From positions 40,465 through 104,464 of the forward strand of contig JACPEG010000024.1 of the NCBI GenBank assembly GCA_016183615.1: 64,000 bases of DNA. The letters run 5' to 3'. The notes below the pieces were generated by a model. The model was not told the origin of the DNA. It was given only the letters and a program-made list of their open reading frames with translations, and searched no databases. The stretch comes from Betaproteobacteria bacterium (lineage in GTDB: Bacteria; Pseudomonadota; Gammaproteobacteria; Burkholderiales; UBA6910). Positions 44,256 through 52,548 of this stretch are shown here, piece after piece. The first letter of the stretch is position 1. The number at the start of each line of letters is the position of its first letter. A program made the translations under genes and the position numbers.

Positions 44256-44654
44256 ATGCCGCGCATTTCCATCTGGCCCCTTTTCGCTTTCATTGTTCTG
44301 TTCGCGGGATGCACGACCGGCCCCCTGAAGGACGTGAGCCTGCCCAGCCCGTTCCAGAGCAAGGCCGAGCAGACCCTTGCGGAGGGCGTCAAGCAATACG
44401 AGGACGGCCACTACCGGGAGTCCCAGGCGAACCTCCAGAGCGCCCTGGATCAGGGCCTCCCGGGCAGGGCTGACCAGGTAAAAGCCCACAAATACCTGGC
44501 CTTCATCCACTGCGCCTCAAACCGGGAGAAACAGTGCCGGGACGAGTTCCGCAAGGCCCTCGACGTCAATCCCGCGTTCGAACTCACGGCTGCGGAGGCC
44601 GGGCATCCCGTCTGGGGCCCGGTGTTCCGCAGCGTCAAGAGGAGCGGGCGCTAG
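44256..44654 (+). CDS. TPR-like lipoprotein (TssQ-like)
   Basis: A 132-residue lipoprotein: signal LFAFIVLFAGC with the lipobox LFAGC at residues 15-19, then a TPR-like helical region (KAEQTLAEGVKQYEDGHYRE, KAHKYLAFIHCASNREKQCR). It resembles the TssQ-type lipoproteins that accompany some type VI secretion clusters, but no secretion genes lie in this window. It lies between the cyclase and kinase genes with gaps of 12 and 9 bases, so the three are co-transcribed. Confidence 0.7.
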   Translation: MPRISIWPLFAFIVLFAGCTTGPLKDVSLPSPFQSKAEQTLAEGVKQYEDGHYRESQANLQSALDQGLPGRADQVKAHKYLAFIHCASNREKQCRDEFRKALDVNPAFELTAAEAGHPVWGPVFRSVKRSGR

Positions 44655-44663
44655 GCCCTCGTC

Positions 44664-45908
44664 ATGCTGACCACCCTGGGCCGCTATGAAATTCTGGCCG
44701 AGCTGGGCCAGGGAGCGATGGGCATCGTCTACAAGGCCAGGGACCCGATGATCGACCGGCTGGTCGCCATCAAGACCATCAGTCTTTACCTGCCCAAGGA
44801 TGAACTCGCCGAATACGAGGCCCGCTTCTACCAGGAAGCGAGAGCCGCCGGGCGCCTCAACCACCCCAACATCGTCACCATCCATGACGTGGGCAAGGAA
44901 GGCAACGTCGCCTACATGGCGATGGAATTCCTGGAAGGCAGGGAACTGCGGGACCTGGTCGCCTCGGGAACGCCGCTGCCGGTGGCCCAGGCCGTGGACG
45001 TGGCCGCCCAGGTGGCCGAGGGCCTCGCCTACGCCCACGATCACCAGGTCGTCCACCGCGACATCAAGCCGGCGAACATCATGATCGTGCGCGACGGGCT
45101 GGTGAAAATCACCGACTTCGGCATCGCCCGCATGCGGCAGTCGGAAGTGAAAACCATGACCGGCTACGTGCTTGGCTCCCCCAAGTACATGTCGCCCGAG
45201 CAGATCACCGGCAAGCGGGCCGACCACCGCTCCGACATCTTCTCGCTGGGCATCGTGCTCTACGAGATGCTGATGGGCAACGCGCCCTTCACCGGCGACA
45301 GCATCCACAGCATCATGTATCAGACGGTCAACCTGGTGCCCGAACCTCCCAGCCGGCGCAACCCGGCGGTGCCGGAAATGCTGGATCTCATCGTCGCCAA
45401 GGCCATGGCCAAGGACGCGGAGGCGCGCTATGCGAGCACCCGGGAGCTGGCCACCGACCTGCGTGCCTGCAAGGAGCAGCTGGCGAAAGGCGGCGCGGGG
45501 GCCGTTGCAGGGCCCTCGGCCCCGCCATCGGACGGTGCGCGGACGCTGACCACGCCCGCGGCGGTCGCCTGGGGCGCTGCGCCCACCGCCGCCGCCGAGG
45601 AAGCTTCCCCGGCGCTCGCGCTTTCGAAAACCTTCGACTCGGGGGGCGCCACCCTGCGGCTGGCCCAGTTGACGGGAAGCGTAGATGATCTCGCCGCATA
45701 TGCCAAAACCCAGAAGCTCCCGCTTCCCGGGGCCGGGCCGGCCCCCGCCGCCCCGAATGCCGGTGCCGGCGCAGCCGAAGCGCCCATGGGAACGATCGTT
45801 CAGGACAACCCCCTGGTGGCCCCGCCAGCCACCGCGAACCCCATCTGGATGTGGATGGCAGCGGCAGCGGTGGGCCTGCTCGTGCTGGTAATCGTGGTTT
45901 CTGCCTGA
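44664..45908 (+). CDS. Serine/threonine protein kinase with C-terminal membrane anchor
   Basis: A 414-residue Hanks-type kinase. Glycine loop LGQGAMGIVYKAR, catalytic Lys in VAIKTI, loop VHRDIKPANIMI, DFGIA, and the segment LGSPKYMSPEQI are all intact, so it should be active. The kinase domain ends near residue 270; an Ala/Pro-rich linker follows and a transmembrane helix (WMWMAAAAVGLLVLVIVVSA) closes the protein, with almost no periplasmic part. It is the last gene of the signalling trio. Confidence 0.9.
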   Translation: MLTTLGRYEILAELGQGAMGIVYKARDPMIDRLVAIKTISLYLPKDELAEYEARFYQEARAAGRLNHPNIVTIHDVGKEGNVAYMAMEFLEGRELRDLVASGTPLPVAQAVDVAAQVAEGLAYAHDHQVVHRDIKPANIMIVRDGLVKITDFGIARMRQSEVKTMTGYVLGSPKYMSPEQITGKRADHRSDIFSLGIVLYEMLMGNAPFTGDSIHSIMYQTVNLVPEPPSRRNPAVPEMLDLIVAKAMAKDAEARYASTRELATDLRACKEQLAKGGAGAVAGPSAPPSDGARTLTTPAAVAWGAAPTAAAEEASPALALSKTFDSGGATLRLAQLTGSVDDLAAYAKTQKLPLPGAGPAPAAPNAGAGAAEAPMGTIVQDNPLVAPPATANPIWMWMAAAAVGLLVLVIVVSA

Positions 45909-45991
45909 GTTCGGGACCACGATCCGCGCTACCGCCGGCAAGAGAATATGCGCCTGGTCCCGTTTATTCCCTGAATCCGCTATGGCGGAAA

Positions 45992-47356
45992 TCATCCCGT
46001 GCGGGCGCTAGCGATGCGGGCAACGGCCTCTTCAACCCGTTCCACCGGAACAACGTCCAGGCCGGGGATGGTCTGCCTTGGCTTGTTGGCCTTCGGAATG
46101 AGCGCCTGGGTGAACCCGAGCTTCGCCGCCTCCTTGAGGCGCTCCTGTCCCCGCTGCACCGGGCGTACCTCGCCCGCCAGCCCGACTTCGCCGAACACCA
46201 CGAGCTTCTCGGGAAGCGGCTTGTTCTTCAACGACGACACGATGGCAAGCAGCACGGCAAGATCGGCCCCGGGCTCGGCGATCTTCACCCCGCCCACGGC
46301 GTTCACAAATACATCATCCTGAAAGCAGGCCACGCCGGCGTGTCGATGCAGGACTGCCAGCAGCATGGCGAGGCGGTTCTGCTCCAGCCCCACGGTCAGG
46401 CGCCGCGGATTCATGCCATGGGCGTCATCCACCAGCGCCTGGATTTCCACCAGCAGCGGGCGGGTGCCTTCCTGGGTCACCATGACGCAGGTGCCGGCAA
46501 CCCGAGAACCATGATGGGAGAGGAACAGGGCCGAGGGATTGGTGACGCCCTTCAAGCCCTTCTCGGTCATGGCGAACACCCCCAGCTCGTTCACCGCGCC
46601 GAAGCGGTTCTTGAAGGCGCGGATGAGGCGGAAGCTGGAATGGGTGTCGCCCTCGAAGTAGAGCACCGTGTCCACCATGTGCTCCAGCACCCGCGGGCCG
46701 GCAAGGCTGCCTTCCTTGGTCACGTGACCCACCAGCGCTAGCGCCGTGCCGCTGCTCTTGGCGAGGCGTGTGAGATGGGCCGCGCATTCCCTCACCTGCG
46801 CCACCGATCCCGGCGCCGATTGCAGCGCGTCGGAATAAAGGGTCTGGATGGAGTCGATCACCGCCACCACGGGACGCTGGTCCGCCAGCGCCTCCTGGAT
46901 CTTCTCCAGCCGGATTTCCGCCAGCATGGGCAGGCGCGTCGCGTCCAGCCCGAGGCGCCGGGCCCGCAGCGCGACCTGCCGGGGCGATTCCTCGCCGCTC
47001 ACGTAAAGTACCTGGTGCGCCCCGCTCAATTCCGCCAGCGCCTGGAGCAGCAGCGTCGATTTGCCGATCCCGGGATCGCCCCCCAGCAGCACCACGCCGC
47101 CCTTCACCCAGCCCCCGCCCAGCACCCGGTCCAGTTCGCCGATGCCTGTCGAATAACGCGCCTCCTCCCCGGCTTCGATATCGCCCAGGTTCTGCAGCCG
47201 TGCCTCGCCGGACGGTACGGTATAGCGCGCGGTGGCCTTCTCCGCCACGGTTTCCACCAGCGTGTTCCAGGCCTGGCAGTGGGGGCACTGGCCCTGCCAC
47301 TTCAGGGTCTGGCCTCCGCACTCGGTGCAGGTGAAGACCGATTTCGGCTTAGCCAT
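45992..47356 (-). CDS. radA: DNA repair protein RadA
   Basis: A 454-residue RecA-like branch-migration ATPase. Four cysteines form the N-terminal zinc finger: CTECGGQTLKWQGQCPHC (two pairs). Walker A is GGDPGIGKSTLL, the RadA motif is FKNRFGAVNELGVFAM, and the C-terminal Lon-like domain carries DVFVNAVGGVKIAEPGADLA. It overlaps alr by 8 bases; this pair is common in betaproteobacteria. Nothing unusual. Confidence 0.97.
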   Translation of the reverse strand: MAKPKSVFTCTECGGQTLKWQGQCPHCQAWNTLVETVAEKATARYTVPSGEARLQNLGDIEAGEEARYSTGIGELDRVLGGGWVKGGVVLLGGDPGIGKSTLLLQALAELSGAHQVLYVSGEESPRQVALRARRLGLDATRLPMLAEIRLEKIQEALADQRPVVAVIDSIQTLYSDALQSAPGSVAQVRECAAHLTRLAKSSGTALALVGHVTKEGSLAGPRVLEHMVDTVLYFEGDTHSSFRLIRAFKNRFGAVNELGVFAMTEKGLKGVTNPSALFLSHHGSRVAGTCVMVTQEGTRPLLVEIQALVDDAHGMNPRRLTVGLEQNRLAMLLAVLHRHAGVACFQDDVFVNAVGGVKIAEPGADLAVLLAIVSSLKNKPLPEKLVVFGEVGLAGEVRPVQRGQERLKEAAKLGFTQALIPKANKPRQTIPGLDVVPVERVEEAVARIASARTG

Positions 47357-48422
47357 GCTCTTCCACCACGGGGACTCGCGGCGTCACTGCACAGAGCAGT
47401 TCATAGCTGATGGTGCCGCCCGCCCCCGCCACCTCCTCCACCGGCAGGCCTCGTCCCCATAGCGTGACCCGCGAGCCGACCGCGGCATCGGGGATGCCCG
47501 CGAGGTCGGCGCACAGCATGTCCATGGACACGCGCCCCAGAGTGCGGGTATGCCGGCCGTTCACCAGGATGGGCGTGCCGGTGCCGCAATGGCGCGGATA
47601 GCCGTCGGCGTAGCCGCAGGCAACCGTGCCCACCCGCATCGGCTTGTCGGCGGTGAAGGTGCCGCCATAGCCCACCCGGTCGCCCGCCGTCAGTTCCTGC
47701 ACCGCGATGATCTCGCTCTCCAGGGTCATGACCGGCTCGAGGCCCAGTTGCGCGGCGGTTCGATCCGCAAACGGTGAAGACCCGTAGAGCATGATTCCCG
47801 GACGCACCCAGTCGGCGTGGGTTTCAGGGTAGCTCAAAATGGCCGCCGAATTGGCGAGGGAGCGTGCCCGCGCCGTCCCGGCGGTCGCGCGGTTGAAGCA
47901 CTCCAGCTGGGCAGCCACCCCGTCCCGCTCGTCGGCGCCGGCGAAGTGGGTCATCAGAATGATTTCATTCACCGCGGGCAGGTCCACCAGCGCCTTGAGC
48001 GCCGGAGCAAACTCGTCCGCCGGAAACCCGAGCCGGTTCATCCCGGTATTGAGCTTGAGCAGCACGTCCACACCGCTCCTGAGTGCCGCTCCGGAGAGCA
48101 TCTTCACCTGTTCCCGGTGATGGACAACCGGGGTCAGCCGCTGCGCCTCGATCAGCGCCAGCTCATCGCGCGCGAAGAATCCCTCCAGCAGAACGATGGG
48201 CTTGGTGATGCCGGATTCCCTCAGCCGCAGCGCGTCCTCGATGTTGAGCAGGGCAAAGCCGTCGGCGCCCTCGAGGGCCCGGGCCGCGCGCAGCAGCCCG
48301 TGGCCATAGGCGTCGGCTTTGACGACCGCGAGCGTTTTCGACTTCGGGGCATGGGCGCGCACGACGCCGAGATTGTGGCGCAGGGCGGCAAGGTCAATGC
48401 AGGCGCGGATCGGCCGGGTCAT
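47349..48422 (-). CDS. alr: Alanine racemase
   Basis: A 357-residue PLP enzyme interconverting L- and D-alanine for the cell wall. The PLP Lys is in AVVKADAYGHGL near residue 35, the second catalytic Tyr is in RVGYGGTFTADKP, and the SMDMLCADL region binds the second side of the active site. The length is typical. Upstream gene overlap is 4 bases and radA overlap 8 bases, so the three are one unit. Confidence 0.96.
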   Translation of the reverse strand: MTRPIRACIDLAALRHNLGVVRAHAPKSKTLAVVKADAYGHGLLRAARALEGADGFALLNIEDALRLRESGITKPIVLLEGFFARDELALIEAQRLTPVVHHREQVKMLSGAALRSGVDVLLKLNTGMNRLGFPADEFAPALKALVDLPAVNEIILMTHFAGADERDGVAAQLECFNRATAGTARARSLANSAAILSYPETHADWVRPGIMLYGSSPFADRTAAQLGLEPVMTLESEIIAVQELTAGDRVGYGGTFTADKPMRVGTVACGYADGYPRHCGTGTPILVNGRHTRTLGRVSMDMLCADLAGIPDAAVGSRVTLWGRGLPVEEVAGAGGTISYELLCAVTPRVPVVEEHG

Positions 48423-48781
48423 TTCCTTTTCTTCGCTTTTTCCGCCTTCAGGTCCTCGTAGTGGCGCGCAAACACCGCCTCCAGCGCTTCGATCACTTCC
48501 GCGGCGGCGCGACCCTGCATCACGTGCTGGTTCATGTAATGGGCGGTTTCGTGCAGCAGCTTGGCGCGGTCGAGCATGGGATAGGTGGCCATCAGCCGCT
48601 TGACGGCCTTGACCACGGTTTCCTCCCGGGGTCTCGGGATGGGTTCGGGAGCGGGCATTGCCGGGTTGCCGCCGGACTCGTCCCGGCTCGACAGGAATTC
48701 GGCGAACTCGAGCAGCATCCGCCGCTGCTCCTGCGAGAGCGTCTTGAAGATTTCCGTGAGGCGTTTCCGCTCGCCGCTCAC
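48419..48781 (-). CDS. Small hypothetical protein upstream of alr
   Basis: A 120-residue charged, mainly helical protein (RLTEIFKTLSQEQRRMLLEF, then a Pro-rich stretch and VVKAVKRLMATYPMLDRAKL). No family recognised. A GTG at 48781 was chosen because the frame extends upstream to a TTG at 48838 only through a direct repeat (AGTCGAGAGTCG twice), which would make a repeat-derived N terminus. It overlaps the alr start by 4 bases, implying coupled translation. Confidence 0.55.
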   Translation of the reverse strand: MSGERKRLTEIFKTLSQEQRRMLLEFAEFLSSRDESGGNPAMPAPEPIPRPREETVVKAVKRLMATYPMLDRAKLLHETAHYMNQHVMQGRAAAEVIEALEAVFARHYEDLKAEKAKKRK

Positions 48782-48791
48782 GGGGCTCGCC

Positions 48792-48886
48792 AGTCGAGAG
48801 TCGTTAGTCGAGAGTCGAGAGTTGGGGCGGTTTGGCAAAGGACGTTAGTCACTCTCCACTCTCTACTCTCGGCTCTTCACCGGGTT
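48792..48886. repeat. AGTCGAGAGTCG direct repeats and partial inverted copy
   Basis: AGTCGAGAGTCG occurs at 48792-48803 and 48806-48817, and a degenerate inverted counterpart (ACTCTCCACTCTCTACTCTCG) follows at about 48850-48872. Such arrays are common intergenic repeat families; here the repeat sits in front of, or at the start of, the small gene at 48419. Confidence 0.55.
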
Positions 48887-49612
48887 TAATGCGAACACCG
48901 GCATTTTGCGCCGCTCCTGCATCAGGTCGAGGGCGGTGACCAGCGCCGCCACCACCCGGTCGGTGGTCTGCTGCATGTCCTCCCACAGGCGCCGCGCTTC
49001 CTCCAGCAGCTCGCCGATGTTATCCGGTGTTGACCGCCCCTCCTCCATGATCATGTCTTCCACCATTCCCGGCTTGAGTTCCGGCCGGAACAGCATCCCG
49101 TAGCTGAGTTCGGTGGGCCGCACCGCGATCCACCTGCCCTGTTCGTCAATCGCCACCGGCGCGAGCTGCGGCGGCAGCGTCACGCGGCCGTTGGCCATCA
49201 CCAGCACCCGGCGCCCGTCCACCGCCTGAGCCAGCGGATCCTCGCGGCCTTGGGCGGTGGCATGGGCGGTCGTCCAGTAGGCATCGTGCCGGGGCTCCAC
49301 CTGCGGCGTCCCGCCCGCATGCAGCGCGATCAGCTGGCCGCCGAAGCCGATGCCCACCACGGGTCGTTTGGCCCGTGCAAACACCTCGATCAGGCGCAAC
49401 TCATCGTCCACCCAAGGGCAAGCCTCACGGTCGGTAATGGGATGGGCGCCCCCCAGCAGGAACAGGGCGTCGCACTGCAGGGCGTTGCCCGGGAGTGCCT
49501 GCCCGGTGAACGGGCGCTGGTAGGAAAAACCAATGTCGCGGTGCTCCAGCTGCTTCTCGATGGTGCCGAGAAACTCCGAGTAGGTATGCTGGACAACCAG
49601 GAAATTCTTCAT
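48863..49612 (-). CDS. Class I glutamine amidotransferase-like protein lacking catalytic Cys and His
   Basis: A 249-residue protein of the GMP-synthase-like amidotransferase group. The oxyanion strand LFLLGGAHPITDREACPWVD matches the fold, but the nucleophile elbow reads VVGIGFGGQLIA with Gly89 where the catalytic Cys stands, and the triad His position is Arg176 in GMLFRPEL, with Glu178 kept. It should therefore not hydrolyse glutamine. It may be a ligand-binding or regulatory relic. It is 45 bases downstream of the LysR gene on the same strand. Confidence 0.75.
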   Translation of the reverse strand: MKNFLVVQHTYSEFLGTIEKQLEHRDIGFSYQRPFTGQALPGNALQCDALFLLGGAHPITDREACPWVDDELRLIEVFARAKRPVVGIGFGGQLIALHAGGTPQVEPRHDAYWTTAHATAQGREDPLAQAVDGRRVLVMANGRVTLPPQLAPVAIDEQGRWIAVRPTELSYGMLFRPELKPGMVEDMIMEEGRSTPDNIGELLEEARRLWEDMQQTTDRVVAALVTALDLMQERRKMPVFALNPVKSRE

Positions 49613-49656
49613 CTACGGGACCGCGTTTCCCGCCCCTGACGGGACTTCGGCGGGCG

Positions 49657-50568
49657 TCAGCCGCCGGCCGTCGCGGCGGCCTTCATCTTGCCGGTGGCGA
49701 ACTCCACGAACGTGGCCAGCAGCCGGGAACGGAACTTCTCCTTGGGGTAGACCATCGACATGACGCGGATGAGCTTGGGCTTGAGCGGTAATGCAACCAA
49801 GGTACCGAGCTTGAGTTCCTTGGCCACGGTGGCCTTGGACATGATGGTGAAGCCCAGACCCGACTCCACCACGCCCTTGACGGCCTCGGGGCTGCCCAGC
49901 TCCATCACCACGTTGAGGTCCTCGGGCGCGATTCCGGCCTTGCTGAAATAGTTGTCGGCAAACTCCCGGGTACCCGAGCCCTGCTCGCGGCACACGTACG
50001 CCAGCGTCGCCAGCCTGTCCGGCGCGACGCTGGCGCTTTTCGCGAGATCGAATTGGGGCGAACAGATTACCACCAGCTCGTCCTCGCAGCAGACTTCGGT
50101 GTTCAGGCTCTGGAGATGGGACGGCGACTCGATCAGCCCCACGTCGAGGGCGTGATCGGCGACCCGGTTCTCGATCATTTCCGAGTTCCCCACGGTGAGC
50201 CGCGGCGTGACCTGGGGATAGCGGGACTTGAACTCGCCCAGGATGCGGGGCAGCATGAACTCGGCGATGGTGGTGCTGGCGCCCACCAGCAGCAGGCCGC
50301 TCACGGTGCCGGAGATCTCCGCCATGCGGGTTTCCATTTCCGCCGACAGGCTCAGGATGCGCTCGGCGTAATCGCGAACGATCTGGCCGGCGGGGGTGAG
50401 CGAGATCTTGCCGTGGCTGCGCTCGAAAAGCCGCGTGTTGAAGTGCTCCTCCAGCTGCTTCACCTGGAAGGTGACCGCGGGCTGGGTCATGAACAGAATG
50501 TCCGCGGCCTTGGTAAAGGAAAGCTGCTTGGCCACGGTGTAAAACACCTGAAGACGACGGTCTGCCAT
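49657..50568 (-). CDS. LysR-family transcriptional regulator
   Basis: A 303-residue regulator. The N-terminal winged helix (LQVFYTVAKQLSFTKAADIL with TQPAVTFQVKQLEEHF) is standard, and the effector domain contains CREQGSGTREFADNYF, a segment found in CysL/YeiE/CbbR-like regulators. It starts 77 bases from the divergent membrane protein gene, so both may be controlled from the shared gap. The effector is unknown; a role with the CbbQ/CbbO genes 3 kb away is possible but unsupported. Confidence 0.85.
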   Translation of the reverse strand: MADRRLQVFYTVAKQLSFTKAADILFMTQPAVTFQVKQLEEHFNTRLFERSHGKISLTPAGQIVRDYAERILSLSAEMETRMAEISGTVSGLLLVGASTTIAEFMLPRILGEFKSRYPQVTPRLTVGNSEMIENRVADHALDVGLIESPSHLQSLNTEVCCEDELVVICSPQFDLAKSASVAPDRLATLAYVCREQGSGTREFADNYFSKAGIAPEDLNVVMELGSPEAVKGVVESGLGFTIMSKATVAKELKLGTLVALPLKPKLIRVMSMVYPKEKFRSRLLATFVEFATGKMKAAATAGG

Positions 50569-50645
50569 AAATCTGTCTTATTGTCCCGTGTTATCCTCCT
50601 AATGGCTGTATTCAATCACAAATCCCCCGCGATGGATAGGCATCC

Positions 50646-51188
50646 GTGAGCGAATCCTGGAAGAAGCTCAACCTCGAAGGCGGCGGGCTGCAGAGCGCCA
50701 ATCTCAAGCTCGCCGCGCTGCTCAAGCGCCGCCGCCGGGCCTACGGTCTGCTCCTGTTGTTCCCGCTGGGCCTGCATCGGGATTATCTCGAGCACCGGGC
50801 CGGCGCCTGGACCTATCGCCTGCTCAGCGCCGCGGCCCTCGCTGCCTGGGGCCTTGGATTTTCGGTTCCCGCGCTGGCCTTTGCGGGGGTGCTGGCGGTC
50901 TTCGCCCTGTACGACCTGCGCTGGATCGAGAACCGGGTGGCCCGCCTCAACAAGGGGCTTCGCATGGAGGTGTACATGCATCAGTCGGCGGGGGCGCCCG
51001 AAGGGTTCAGGGGGCGGTTCACCGACGAGGACACCCTCGAAACCTACCTGCGGGAAAAGGACCGCGAAACGCCCGACCAGGCCCCCGCGCCCGGGGCGGC
51101 GCCGGCAGATCCAACGCGGCGCGTGCCGTCGATCGCGGAGCAGGAAAAGCTGCTCCGGGAACTCGCCAAGTCCCGGAAAAAACAATAA
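50646..51188 (+). CDS. Hypothetical inner membrane protein
   Basis: A 180-residue protein starting at a GTG. It has two hydrophobic segments (about residues 60-75 and 77-97; LLSAAALAAWGLGFSVPALA) and a hydrophilic C-terminal tail rich in charged residues and Pro/Ala. No family recognised. It is divergent from the LysR gene and 97 bases upstream of lplT, so it may be in one transcript with it. Confidence 0.6.
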   Translation: MSESWKKLNLEGGGLQSANLKLAALLKRRRRAYGLLLLFPLGLHRDYLEHRAGAWTYRLLSAAALAAWGLGFSVPALAFAGVLAVFALYDLRWIENRVARLNKGLRMEVYMHQSAGAPEGFRGRFTDEDTLETYLREKDRETPDQAPAPGAAPADPTRRVPSIAEQEKLLRELAKSRKKQ

Positions 51189-51212
51189 TTCGGCGTTTCT
51201 TGCCTTTCGTGG

Positions 51213-51218
51213 TATAAA
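51213..51218 (+). promoter_or_regulatory. Candidate -10 box of lplT
   Basis: TATAAA in CGTGGTATAAAGGCG, about 68 bases before the lplT start, resembles a -10 box. No -35 box is evident. The ribosome site GAGGAGGAG lies about 12 bases before the ATG. Confidence 0.3.
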
Positions 51219-51285
51219 GGCGCGGGCCTGAAATCGCGGCCCCATAACCACATCGAGATTCGCTCGAGGAGGAGCTTCCGAACCG

Positions 51286-52548
51286 ATGCCGTTCGGCTTT
51301 TACATCATCATGGCGGCGCAGTTTTTTTCGTCGTTCGCCGACAATGCGCTGCTGGTCGCCGCCATCGCCCTCCTGATTCAGCTCAAGTCCCCGGAATGGC
51401 TGACGCCCATGCTCAAGCTGTTCTTCACCATTTCCTACGTGGGGCTGGCCCCTTTCGTGGGCGCCTTCGCCGATGCGCTCCCCAAGGGGCATGTGATGTT
51501 CATCAGCAACGCCATCAAGATCGCCGGCTGCCTGCTGATGTTCCTGGACGTCAATCCGATCCTGGCCTACGCCCTGGTGGGAGTGGGGGCCGCGGCCTAT
51601 TCCCCCGCGAAGTACGGGATCCTCACCGAGTACCTGCCGCACCAGAAGCTGGTGATCGCCAACGGCTGGATCGAGGGGCTGACGGTCGCCTCCATCATTC
51701 TGGGCACCGCCCTGGGCGGCTTGCTCGTCAGCTCCGCCGTGGCCCGCCCGCTGCTGGCGTTCGACCTGCCGTTCATCGACACCGACATCGACACCCCGGC
51801 CGAAGTGGCGATGATATTCATCATGGCGACCTACACCATCGCGGCCATATTCAACCTCTACATTCCGCGCACCGGGGTCGATCACCGCATGCCCAAGAAG
51901 AATCCCCTGTTCCTGGTGCACGATTTCTACCACTCCATGAGATTGCTGTGGAAGGACAAGCTGGGGCAGATTTCGCTGGCGGTCACCACCCTGTTCTGGG
52001 GCGCCGGCGCGACGCTGCAGTTCATCGTGCTGAAGTGGGCGGAAGTGGCCCTCGGGCTGAACCTGTCCCAGGCCACCTATTTGCAGGCCATCACCGCCCT
52101 GGGAATCGCCATGGGGGCGCTGCTCGCGGCCCGGATGGTGCCCCTGCACCGCGCAGTCGGCGTGCTTCCAGTGGGTACGGTAATGGGACTGGTGGTCATC
52201 GCCATGGTGTTCGTGAAATACATGCCGGCGGTGGTGGCGCTGCTCATTTTCATCGGCGGGCTGGCCGGGTTTTTCGTCGTGCCCATGAACGCGCTGCTGC
52301 AGCACCGGGGCCACATCCTGATGGGCGCGGGCCACTCTATCGCGGTGCAGAACTTCAACGAGAACCTCTCCATCCTGGCGATGCTCGGGCTCTACGCGCT
52401 GCTGATCAAGCTCAACCTCAGCGTCTACACCGTGATCGTGCTGTTCGGCGTGTTCGTGACGGTGACCATGCTGCTGGTGGGCAGGCGCCACGAGTACAAC
52501 AAGCGCAGCGGCGAGCTCCCCGCCATTCCCGCCGACGCGACGCACTAG
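51286..52548 (+). CDS. lplT: Lysophospholipid transporter LplT
   Basis: A 420-residue MFS-type inner membrane flippase that returns lysophospholipids to the cytoplasmic face. The N terminus FYIIMAAQFFSSFADNALLV, the loop AFADALPKGHVMFISNAIKI and AAYSPAKYGILTEYLPHQKL match LplT. It has about 12 segments. It lies near radA-alr as in related betaproteobacteria. No acyltransferase domain (Aas) is fused or adjacent. Its stop overlaps the convergent deacetylase stop by 4 bases. Confidence 0.93.
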   Translation: MPFGFYIIMAAQFFSSFADNALLVAAIALLIQLKSPEWLTPMLKLFFTISYVGLAPFVGAFADALPKGHVMFISNAIKIAGCLLMFLDVNPILAYALVGVGAAAYSPAKYGILTEYLPHQKLVIANGWIEGLTVASIILGTALGGLLVSSAVARPLLAFDLPFIDTDIDTPAEVAMIFIMATYTIAAIFNLYIPRTGVDHRMPKKNPLFLVHDFYHSMRLLWKDKLGQISLAVTTLFWGAGATLQFIVLKWAEVALGLNLSQATYLQAITALGIAMGALLAARMVPLHRAVGVLPVGTVMGLVVIAMVFVKYMPAVVALLIFIGGLAGFFVVPMNALLQHRGHILMGAGHSIAVQNFNENLSILAMLGLYALLIKLNLSVYTVIVLFGVFVTVTMLLVGRRHEYNKRSGELPAIPADATH

